Below are positions 6,631-11,752 of a DNA stretch of 11,752 bases, one piece after another (position 1 is the stretch's first letter; each line of letters starts with the position of its first letter). This stretch comes from Betaproteobacteria bacterium (GTDB lineage: Bacteria; Pseudomonadota; Gammaproteobacteria; Burkholderiales; Eutrophovitaceae): positions 1 to 11,752 of the forward strand of contig QXZO01000223.1 of assembly GCA_009886305.1 (NCBI GenBank), given 5' to 3'. The notes under the pieces are model-generated. The model was not told the origin of the DNA and searched no databases. It worked only from the letters and a program-made list of their open reading frames with translations. A program made the position numbers and the translations under genes.

Positions 6631-8784
6631 ATGCAATCCCCCCTAACCGGCAGCGGGTTTGAAACCCAGTCGCCGAAAAATCAAATATTAAAAGATGGCT
6701 TAAAAGGTTTACTAGCCTCTATTGCCGCAGGCATTACAGTAGCTACGTTTTTATCTTTAACAATTCTTGTGCTAGCCTTTCTATCGTCTTCTGCGATAGC
6801 GAATGGCGTGGAAGCGATAACTAGCGCAAAAAGCGGTAGCTTACTGGTGAAGAACGCCCAAACGGGTCAGTATATGCCAACCCCCCTTCTAGCAACTGAC
6901 GTCAAGATAAACGTCTCGGGAATACTCACTCGAACGAAGGTCAGTCAAAAATTCCAAAATAATTCTAACGACTGGGTAGAAGGTATCTACGTTTTTCCAC
7001 TTCCTGAAAATGCTGCGGTTGACCATCTACGAATGCGGGTCGGCGAACGTATTATCGAAGGACAAATTAAGGAGCGAAAGGAAGCGAAAAAACAATTTCA
7101 AGAGGCTGCTCGAAGCGGTAAACGAGCGACACTTATAGAACAAGAGCGGCCAAACATATTTACGACAAGTCTCACCAATATCGCCCCTGGTGAATCAATA
7201 ACAGTAGAGATTGAGTACCAAAATACTCTTGACTATAGAGAAGGCGTTGTAAGCCTCAGGTTTCCGCTCGTTGTTGGACCAAGATACATACCCGGCCTTG
7301 ATGATATTGAGGGGGATATGACGGGAAACGTGCATCACGGTCCGACAATCGAGGGCGCCCAAAGGATTTCGCCATTGACAATCGACGAGTCGGAACAAAA
7401 ACGTAATCCGGTTAATTTATCAATAAAACTTGATGCTGGCTTTCCGATCCAATCAATTCAAAGCACGAATCACTCAATTCAGAAAAACAAGATTAACGAG
7501 CAACAATATAAGGTCAATCTCGTATCGAACTACGTACCTGCAGATCGAGACTTTGAAATAACCTGGCACTCAACTCCAGATGCTATGCCACGAAGTGCGG
7601 TGTACGCAGAAAAAAAGGGAGATAAATATTACTCCCTGATTACTTTATTTCCACCCACCGATCCAAGTGCCGTTGACATTCAATTACCTCGGGACGTTGT
7701 CTTTGTCGTAGACACGTCTGGTTCAATGAGTGGCGCATCTCTCGATCAAGCTAAAAGTGCACTCAAAATGGCAGTCCAACGCCTTAGTAAAAACGATCGA
7801 TTTAACATTATCCAATTCAATAACACATCAAAAGCACTCTACAGTTACGAGCGGCTCGCTTCTGCGGAAAACCGAAAATTAGCCTGTCAATATATCGATG
7901 CGTTAGTAGCCGAGGGCGGAACAGAACTCGCACCAGCACTGAGCATTGCTTTAAATGGTGATGCCCAAATTGGTAGGATTCGCCAAGTCATATTTATCAC
8001 CGATGGCAGTATTGGCAACGAGGACCAGATCTTTTCCATGATCAAAAGGCGTCTCGGCAAAAACAGATTATTTCCCATTGGTATCGGCTCAGTTCCAAAT
8101 AGTCATCTGATGACAAAAATCGCAGAATACGGACGGGGAAGCTTCACCTATATTGGGGATATTTCAGAAGTTGCGACCAAAATGGGGGATTTCTTTAATC
8201 GTCTTGAAAATCCAGTGATAACCGATATTGCAATCAGATGGCCCACAGATCTCACAGTGGATATCAGCCCTTCAGTGATCCCGGATTTATATCGAGGTGA
8301 GCCTTTGGTTATCGTCGCCGCAACCGATAAAGCTTTTACTGGATCGGTTGAGATAGAAGGAATGTTTTCGGGACAGAGTTGGCGCCAAAGCGTCAATTTA
8401 GCAAAACAGACAAATGAGCAAGGTATTGGACAGATTTGGGCTCGTCGCAAGATATCTGAACACATGGGCTCCTTACGGGGGGGCGCGCCAGAGGTAGAAG
8501 TACGAAAAGCGGTTTTGGACCTGGCACTAGAGCATTCACTCATAACAAAATACTCGAGTCTTGTCGCCGTTGATGTCACGCCAAGCAGAACGATCGAATT
8601 TATGTATCGACAACTCATACCATTGAATCTTCCGAATCGGTGGAGTCAGGCCAAGATCATGGGGTCGTTACCACAAACCGCCACTGCCTCCTCGATACAC
8701 CTGATTCTTGCAATATTATTCTCAATACTAGGCACACTATTTCTCATGAGAAACCCGCATGCCAAGACTGGGAGCCAGTTATGA
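6631..8784 (+). CDS. Sortase-anchored VIT/VWA surface protein (marine proteobacterial sortase target)
   Basis: A 717-residue exported protein, the dedicated substrate of the neighbouring sortase. The N-terminus has a long 25-residue cytoplasmic part, then a hydrophobic segment (27-52) ending in SSSAIANG, so it is a signal peptide or anchor. A VIT domain (about 65-200) is recognisable by VSQKFQNNSNDWVEGIYVFP, ERKEAKKQFQEA and RPNIFTTSLTNIAPGE. A VWA domain (about 354-525) has a full MIDAS: D361-T-S-G-S (S363, S365), T431 in GGTEL and D458 in ITDGS. The C-terminal sorting signal is LPQTA at 680-684, followed by a hydrophobic helix (687-706) and a short tail starting at R707. The fifth residue is Ala rather than the usual Gly. 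The ATG at 6631 has AGGAG seven bases upstream; a GTG at 6601 and an ATG at 6616 are in frame but less likely. The last four bases overlap the sortase start. Confidence 0.95.
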   Translation: MQSPLTGSGFETQSPKNQILKDGLKGLLASIAAGITVATFLSLTILVLAFLSSSAIANGVEAITSAKSGSLLVKNAQTGQYMPTPLLATDVKINVSGILTRTKVSQKFQNNSNDWVEGIYVFPLPENAAVDHLRMRVGERIIEGQIKERKEAKKQFQEAARSGKRATLIEQERPNIFTTSLTNIAPGESITVEIEYQNTLDYREGVVSLRFPLVVGPRYIPGLDDIEGDMTGNVHHGPTIEGAQRISPLTIDESEQKRNPVNLSIKLDAGFPIQSIQSTNHSIQKNKINEQQYKVNLVSNYVPADRDFEITWHSTPDAMPRSAVYAEKKGDKYYSLITLFPPTDPSAVDIQLPRDVVFVVDTSGSMSGASLDQAKSALKMAVQRLSKNDRFNIIQFNNTSKALYSYERLASAENRKLACQYIDALVAEGGTELAPALSIALNGDAQIGRIRQVIFITDGSIGNEDQIFSMIKRRLGKNRLFPIGIGSVPNSHLMTKIAEYGRGSFTYIGDISEVATKMGDFFNRLENPVITDIAIRWPTDLTVDISPSVIPDLYRGEPLVIVAATDKAFTGSVEIEGMFSGQSWRQSVNLAKQTNEQGIGQIWARRKISEHMGSLRGGAPEVEVRKAVLDLALEHSLITKYSSLVAVDVTPSRTIEFMYRQLIPLNLPNRWSQAKIMGSLPQTATASSIHLILAILFSILGTLFLMRNPHAKTGSQL
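8668..8682 (+). other. LPQTA sortase sorting signal in the target protein
   Basis: These codons read TTA CCA CAA ACC GCC, giving L-P-Q-T-A. The pentapeptide stands immediately before a 20-residue hydrophobic helix and a short tail that begins with Arg, the three-part layout of a cell-wall sorting signal. Cleavage between Thr and Ala by the sortase encoded directly downstream is inferred. Confidence 0.85.
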
Positions 8785-9371
8785 GCGCACGCATTCGGCA
8801 TCTAATTTTTTTCGCGCTCATGTCGCTTTCGATATGGCATCTCTTTCAAGGCGGATATATCCATGCAAAAGCTTGGTTGGCACAACAGTTAATTCAAAGC
8901 GCATGGCACGACACGATGGAAAACGAAAAATCGATACAACCTTGGCCTGGCGCGGACACCTATCCAGTTGCACGTTTGACTGCTCAAAAAGGAAGCGTGG
9001 ACCTGGTTGTGCTTTCCGGCACTTCTGATAGAACGCTCGCTTTCGGTCCAGGACACATGCCCGGTACTGCCCAGCCCGGGCGTCCTGGAAACGTTGTCTT
9101 GAGTGGACACCGAGATACGCATTTCGCTTTTCTCAGAAATCTAAATATTGGAGATCAAATAACGCTACAAAATCAGGCAGGCATTGCGAATTCATATGAA
9201 GTCACTACCACTGAGGTTGTGCACAAATCACACATAGAAGTCGCACAGGATGCTGGCGATGACCGCATCACCTTAATCACTTGCTACCCATTTGACGCAA
9301 TCGTCCCAGGTGGCCCATTGCGTTACGTAGTAATGGCCCGCGCCGTACCGGCAGGATCATTGGAAATTTAA
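8781..9371 (+). CDS. Class GN (marine proteobacterial) sortase
   Basis: Membrane-anchored cysteine transpeptidase of 196 residues. The N-terminal hydrophobic segment (about 7-24, HLIFFALMSLSIWHLFQG) anchors it in the inner membrane with the catalytic domain in the periplasm. The catalytic triad is complete: H110 in VVLSGHRDTHFAFL, C168 in TLITCYPFD and R181 in GGPLRYVV. The start is the ATG at 8781, overlapping the target gene stop as ATGA, so the two proteins are almost certainly made by coupled translation. A longer in-frame reading from 8640 would begin inside the target gene and add 47 residues that resemble no sortase. The protein acts on the LPQTA signal of the upstream gene product (inferred from linkage). 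Where the cleaved substrate is attached in a Gram-negative cell is not known for this family. Confidence 0.96.
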   Translation: MSARIRHLIFFALMSLSIWHLFQGGYIHAKAWLAQQLIQSAWHDTMENEKSIQPWPGADTYPVARLTAQKGSVDLVVLSGTSDRTLAFGPGHMPGTAQPGRPGNVVLSGHRDTHFAFLRNLNIGDQITLQNQAGIANSYEVTTTEVVHKSHIEVAQDAGDDRITLITCYPFDAIVPGGPLRYVVMARAVPAGSLEI

Positions 9372-9395
9372 CTCGATGCCAGTGAACAGATCTGT

Positions 9396-9410
9396 GGAGG
9401 GTGGGTGGGG
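9396..9410 (+). other. G-rich tract, possible G-quadruplex, in the sortase operon
   Basis: Four G-runs of 2, 3, 3 and 4 bases are separated by single bases (GG-A-GGG-T-GGG-T-GGGG). This fits a compact two-tetrad quadruplex, or a three-tetrad one with a vacancy, in the coding-strand DNA or the mRNA. It lies in the 108-base gap after the sortase stop and before the truncated paralogue. Folding and any effect on expression are unproven. Confidence 0.35.
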
Positions 9411-9479
9411 TGATTTTCTCAAATCATGAGATGCAGATTTACTCATAAACGCTATTTACGCTTAATGAAAGGAAGCCTT

Positions 9480-9794
9480 ATGGAAAAATTAGTTTGTTTT
9501 TTTTTAAATATCGGTGATATTTTAGATTTGAGATTCGACACCGGCGAATCAAAACGCTATCAAGTAATCGAAACTGATGTTGTGCCCATAAATGAGGCTC
9601 AATCTGGTTTTAACGCAGATCGAGACCGTGTGACGTTAGTCACCAAGTTCCCGTTCGATTCGCAAAATCCCACAGAACGCATGCTCTACGTCGTTGTAGC
9701 CAGACGCGTCTCCAATACACTCGGGTTCATCCGATCACCCGCAGTATCTTCAGACAACGCCGCAGCATCCAACAAACAACTAGGAGATCAATAA
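9480..9794 (+). CDS. Truncated, catalytically dead sortase paralogue (possible pseudogene)
   Basis: The 104-residue product aligns with the C-terminal part of the sortase upstream: NIGDILDL with NIGDQITL, TDVV with TEVV, DRVTLVTKFPFD with DRITLITCYPFD, and YVVVARRV with YVVMARAV. The catalytic Cys is Lys (K56). The residue matching the catalytic Arg is Leu, with an Arg two positions earlier. The whole catalytic His region and the membrane anchor are missing. No frame of 9372-9480 codes for the missing part, so this is a truncation, not a frameshift. The ATG at 9480 has AAGGA close upstream; an in-frame ATG at 9426 adds 18 basic residues but no signal peptide. The tail (80-104) is Ser/Ala/Asn-rich and unlike the sortase. 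Its stop overlaps the next start (TAATG) and the frame is fully open, so it may still be translated. It could be a decaying duplicate or a non-catalytic partner. Confidence 0.7.
   Translation: MEKLVCFFLNIGDILDLRFDTGESKRYQVIETDVVPINEAQSGFNADRDRVTLVTKFPFDSQNPTERMLYVVVARRVSNTLGFIRSPAVSSDNAAASNKQLGDQ
9497..9505 (+). repeat. T9 homopolymer inside the start of the sortase paralogue
   Basis: Nine consecutive T lie six codons after the ATG at 9480 and encode part of the CFFL residues. Runs of this length can slip during replication or transcription, and a one-base change would put the rest of the frame out of phase. No longer sortase-like frame is restored by slipping, so there is no sign that the run is a switch for a complete sortase. 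Confidence 0.5.
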
Positions 9795-9985
9795 TGAAAT
9801 ATCTTATACCCTTAATTGGATGTATTTTGTTGGGAGCCTGTGACGAAACATCAGTTTCACAATCCATGAGTAAGGATAAAGGTCAAAATGTAACCCCGCC
9901 TAACCTATTCTTACAAGAGACCAACATGACACTAGATATCGAAAAAGAGTGCACGGAGGAGTCAACGCTTAGCGCGAGCAAATAG
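9794..9985 (+). CDS. Small lipoprotein, last gene of the sortase operon
   Basis: A 63-residue protein with a short signal peptide (MKYLIPLIGCILLGAC) and a lipobox LGAC, lipidation Cys at residue 16 followed by Asp-Glu. The mature part of about 48 residues is polar and acidic, with one further Cys (C55 region, KECTEE), and has no recognisable domain or sorting signal. An Asp at position +2 after the lipid Cys is the classic inner-membrane retention signal in enterobacteria, so it may stay in the inner membrane; this rule is not universal. The start overlaps the stop of the sortase paralogue (TAATG), with GGAG about eight bases before the ATG, which indicates coupled translation. The strong terminator 17 bases after the stop makes it the final gene of the target-sortase operon. 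Function unknown. Confidence 0.78.
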   Translation: MKYLIPLIGCILLGACDETSVSQSMSKDKGQNVTPPNLFLQETNMTLDIEKECTEESTLSASK

Positions 9986-10001
9986 TCTTTTGAAGCAATT
10001 G

Positions 10002-10041
10002 TGGGTAGGCGGGATTGAGTAAACACCGCCTACCCATTTTT
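10002..10041 (+). terminator. Strong Rho-independent terminator of the sortase operon
   Basis: TGGGTAGGCGG (10002-10012) pairs perfectly with CCGCCTACCCA (10026-10036), an 11-base-pair GC-rich stem with a 13-base loop, followed by five T (10037-10041). It ends the target-sortase-paralogue-lipoprotein transcript and separates it from the metal operon. Confidence 0.93.
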
Positions 10042-10074
10042 CTGATTGAACTCATATGGGAGCAAATGGTCAGA

Positions 10075-10103
10075 TTGATAATTAGTTTCATCTTTGATTA
10101 AAT
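10075..10103 (+). promoter_or_regulatory. Putative sigma-70 promoter of the metal operon
   Basis: TTGATA (10075-10080) and TTAAAT (10098-10103) are separated by exactly 17 bases. Transcription would start about seven bases later, at or next to the ATG at 10110. The first mRNA of the operon would then be leaderless, or translation would begin further downstream. This fits the lack of a ribosome site before 10110. Confidence 0.4.
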
Positions 10104-10109
10104 AGACGT

Positions 10110-10496
10110 ATGAGAAAACTCTTAACTCTGATATGCATGATTTCATTTGCTGGTAATGGCATTCTTGCCCTTGCGTTCGACGAAACGTGCTTACATCAGA
10201 CGCAAGAGCAGGCACACATATTGGTGAATGAAACATCACAGAACCACCGTATGTCCAGTCTAACTGACGATAAGCCCTGTCATGAGACGCATGAAACAAC
10301 ACAGTTGGACAGTCAGAAATGCGATCGCAGCTGCTTGTGCGTCCATAGCATGACTAACGTCCCCATCTTCGATTTTGGCCCGGCCCCCACAGCTATAACA
10401 ACAAATGCCGTCAAGTTGCGCTATGGCAGGTTCGCTGATGCGCCAGCATTTTTCGGCCAAACTCCTCTCGAACGACCTCCAAAAAGTATTTCCTGA
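10110..10496 (+). CDS. Secreted Cys/His-rich small protein, probable metal binding
   Basis: A 128-residue protein with a signal peptide (MRKLLTLICMISFAGNG, cleavage probably after ALA at residue 22). The mature part holds five Cys (27, 57, 71, 75, 77) and six His (29, 36, 46, 58, 61, 79), clustered in KPCHETHE and QKCDRSCLCVHS. That pattern resembles the small Cys/His-rich exported proteins (DUF2946- or CopL-like) found at the head of copper and other metal-resistance operons; the match is by pattern, not by a clear alignment. The C-terminal part (85-128) is Pro- and Ala-rich and metal-poor. It leads an operon with a barrel-like protein, a MerP-like protein and a MerT-like transporter, which supports a metal role. 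There is no clear ribosome site before the ATG at 10110; the next in-frame ATG (10137) would spoil the signal peptide. Confidence 0.7.
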   Translation: MRKLLTLICMISFAGNGILALAFDETCLHQTQEQAHILVNETSQNHRMSSLTDDKPCHETHETTQLDSQKCDRSCLCVHSMTNVPIFDFGPAPTAITTNAVKLRYGRFADAPAFFGQTPLERPPKSIS

Positions 10497-10508
10497 TTTT
10501 TATATAGC

Positions 10509-10534
10509 CGACTGCTGGCGCTAGGCAGTAGTCG
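10509..10534 (+). other. Intercistronic hairpin between metal-operon genes 1 and 2
   Basis: CGACTGCTG (10509-10517) pairs with CAGTAGTCG (10526-10534), nine pairs including one G-T, around an eight-base loop. It is followed by AAAATTTATC, not a T-run, so it is a poor intrinsic terminator. A processing or mRNA-stability element, or a weak attenuator, fits better. It lies 13 bases after the stop of the Cys/His-rich gene and 16 bases before the AGGAG of the next gene. Confidence 0.5.
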
Positions 10535-10561
10535 AAAATTTATCAAAAATAGGAGACTTGA

Positions 10562-11206
10562 ATGCGATTGCTACTACTAGCCATCGTTGGTTTTACGCTC
10601 ATGCAACCATCATGCGTTTTAGCAAGACCGGTGTCGTACCCAGGAGGATGGACATTAATGACTATGAATAATGCAGTCAAGAATAGTGTTCACCTGCACT
10701 ACTCCCCAACGGCTAAAACGTCTATTGGTTATAAATTTGAATATTGGCCCGATAAGGAACTGAATTTGCATGCGTTTCAAATCAACAAATTGCTAAAGCG
10801 TTGGAATAGAACTGAATCTCAAGCTAATTTCTATCTCAAATCAGGACTTGGCGTCGCTTACAGCGACTTGGGTGTTTTTGATAACGAAAGCGGTGCTAGT
10901 GCGTTCACTGGGATTGCGGTTGACTGGGAGGACCGGCGACGTTTCATCTCATATGAGAATCGCTTTACCGACATCGATGGCATTGATGATTTTTTTCAAC
11001 AATCTGCACGTATCGGCTGGGCACCCTACCAAGGTGACTATGGAGACCTACACACTTGGTTAATGCTACAAATCGAACATATGCCAGACGCCTCTGACGA
11101 GACAACGATAACACCCTTAGTTCGACTTTTTAAAGACGTTCACCTACTAGAATTTGGTGTAAGTAATCACAGAAAAGTCTTGTTTAACTATATTTTTAGA
11201 TACTAA
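10562..11206 (+). CDS. Putative outer-membrane beta-barrel protein in metal operon
   Basis: A 214-residue exported protein of no named family that I recognise. The signal peptide (1-21) ends in VLA before RPVSYPGGW. The mature part is built of alternating, aromatic-rich strands (for example SIGYKFEYWP, SQANFYLKSGLGVAYSD, RRFISYENRFTDI, LHTWLMLQIEHMP) and ends in FNYIFRY. A terminal aromatic residue preceded by alternating aromatics is the usual outer-membrane barrel signature. The length fits an eight-stranded barrel. The start has AGGAG six bases before the ATG. It sits 16 bases before the MerP-like gene and is plausibly co-transcribed with it, so it may pass or bind the metal at the outer membrane. 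This role is inferred only from position. The Cys at 18 is not in a lipobox. Confidence 0.75.
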   Translation: MRLLLLAIVGFTLMQPSCVLARPVSYPGGWTLMTMNNAVKNSVHLHYSPTAKTSIGYKFEYWPDKELNLHAFQINKLLKRWNRTESQANFYLKSGLGVAYSDLGVFDNESGASAFTGIAVDWEDRRRFISYENRFTDIDGIDDFFQQSARIGWAPYQGDYGDLHTWLMLQIEHMPDASDETTITPLVRLFKDVHLLEFGVSNHRKVLFNYIFRY

Positions 11207-11222
11207 ACAAAGGATTAATATT

Positions 11223-11519
11223 ATGAATAAATTACTCTCAACAATCGCGATTTTAATTGCGCTAGCTACCACAGCGCACGCTGCTCATCCAGGCGGAACT
11301 ATTTATGCAGGCGTTAATGGTTTAGTCTGTGATTTTTGCGCACGCGCTCTAGAAAAAACATTCGGTAGGGAAGAGGCAGTAGAGTCAATTAATGTCGATC
11401 TTGATGAAAAAACCATAACCATCCACTTAAATGAGGGGCAGACACTGGATAATAAAACCGTGCTGCAATTGATAACTGACGCCGGTTATGACGTAAGAGA
11501 CATTAGTTATGGAGAATAA
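11223..11519 (+). CDS. Periplasmic MerP-like heavy-metal-associated (HMA) protein
   Basis: A 98-residue protein with a signal peptide (MNKLLSTIAILIALATTAHA, cleavage after residue 20) and a single ferredoxin-like HMA domain. The metal site is CDFC (C36, C39) in GLVCDFCARALEKTF, matching the GMTCxxC loop with Leu-Val in place of Met-Thr. The rest follows the family: ESINVDLDEKTITIHL and then ITDAGYDV. Proteins of this kind bind soft metal ions such as Hg(II) or Cu(I) in the periplasm and hand them to a membrane transporter (family knowledge). AAAGGA lies about nine bases before the ATG. The end overlaps the MerT-like gene by 11 bases, so partner proteins are likely. Metal specificity cannot be read from the sequence. 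Confidence 0.92.
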   Translation: MNKLLSTIAILIALATTAHAAHPGGTIYAGVNGLVCDFCARALEKTFGREEAVESINVDLDEKTITIHLNEGQTLDNKTVLQLITDAGYDVRDISYGE

Positions 11520-11752
11520 AGAGCGCGTATTAGGGTGGCGCCAAACCATCCTGCCGTCCCTTTCACTTTTCACATCTGTTGGGACTCTTTTGTGTTGCGC
11601 TCTACCCGCATTGCTTGTTACGCTCGGCATGGGGTCGGTATTGGCTGGTTTTATTAGTTCGGCGCCTTGGATTACAGCTCTATCGACATACAAACCTCAC
11701 GTTTTTATTGTCTCAGGGATATTGATCTTGCTCGCTATACTCACTCAGTGGA
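11509..11752 (+). CDS. MerT-like inner-membrane transporter (partial, cut by right edge)
   Basis: The first 81 residues of a membrane protein, starting at the ATG at 11509, which overlaps the end of the HMA gene in another frame. After a short basic N-terminus (MENKERVLGWRQ) come three hydrophobic stretches: about 14-36, 38-57 and 64-79. The first contains a vicinal Cys pair (C29-C30) in LLCCALPALLVTLGMG. This matches the CC pair in the first helix of MerT, which takes the metal from MerP and moves it inward. The gene order MerP-like then MerT-like supports the assignment. No other mer gene (merA, merR) is in the window, so transport of a metal other than mercury is possible. The C-terminus is not visible. 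Confidence 0.82.
   Translation, partial: MENKERVLGWRQTILPSLSLFTSVGTLLCCALPALLVTLGMGSVLAGFISSAPWITALSTYKPHVFIVSGILILLAILTQW

Noticed and set aside
8148..8618. 156-codon minus-strand frame within the target gene
   Set aside because: Antisense to the VWA protein, with no recognisable domain or ribosome site.
8640..8780. Upstream extension of the sortase by 47 residues
   Set aside because: It would start inside the target gene, resembles no sortase, and the ATG at 8781 forms a classic ATGA coupling with a proper membrane anchor right after it.
9372..9480. Possible missing N-terminal half of the second sortase in another frame
   Set aside because: I read all three plus-strand frames; none contains the SGHRDTHF block or an anchor, and stops occur in the frames.
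11427..11693. 88-codon minus-strand frame at the right end
   Set aside because: Antisense to the HMA and MerT-like genes, whose motifs are clear.

Overview
The window looks like chromosomal DNA from a marine-type gammaproteobacterium of moderate, slightly AT-leaning composition. This rests mainly on a 'proteobacterial dedicated sortase system', a sortase locus known largely from Gram-negative marine bacteria, and on typical Gram-negative envelope genes (lipoprotein, outer-membrane barrel, Tat-like exported enzyme). No tRNA, rRNA, CRISPR array, IS element or phage gene was seen.

Left part (1-3506, all genes on the minus strand). A YhhW-type pirin runs off the left edge. It overlaps the remains of a MarR regulator that has lost its N-terminal DNA-binding half and is itself overlapped by a small three-helix membrane protein gene. 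Next comes an exported intradiol ring-cleavage dioxygenase with all four iron ligands, then a bidirectional-looking terminator, then an unrecognised 329-residue membrane-anchored protein. A 381-base stretch without a convincing gene (3126-3506) holds small repeats and a palindrome.

Centre (3507-10041): the sortase system. A histidine kinase with a carbohydrate-binding-like periplasmic region and an OmpR-type response regulator (pdsS/pdsR type) are read leftwards. A divergent operon reads rightwards: a VIT + VWA surface protein ending in an LPQTA sorting signal, the class GN sortase (ATGA overlap), a truncated sortase paralogue in which the catalytic Cys is Lys and the His region is missing, and a 63-residue lipoprotein (TAATG overlap), closed by a strong terminator. 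The likely logic is that the two-component pair senses an envelope or glycan cue and controls the divergent promoter, and the sortase processes its single neighbouring substrate. The OmpA-like partner (PdsO) often found with these systems is not in the window; the dead sortase and the lipoprotein occupy the downstream positions instead.

Right part (10042-11752, plus strand): a metal-handling operon with a secreted Cys/His-rich protein, an outer-membrane beta-barrel-like protein of unknown family, a periplasmic MerP-like CxxC protein, and the start of a MerT-like inner-membrane transporter cut by the right edge. The order suggests a metal path across outer membrane, periplasm and inner membrane.

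The most unusual items are the catalytically dead sortase paralogue with its co-translated lipoprotein, and the metal operon with its own putative outer-membrane component.
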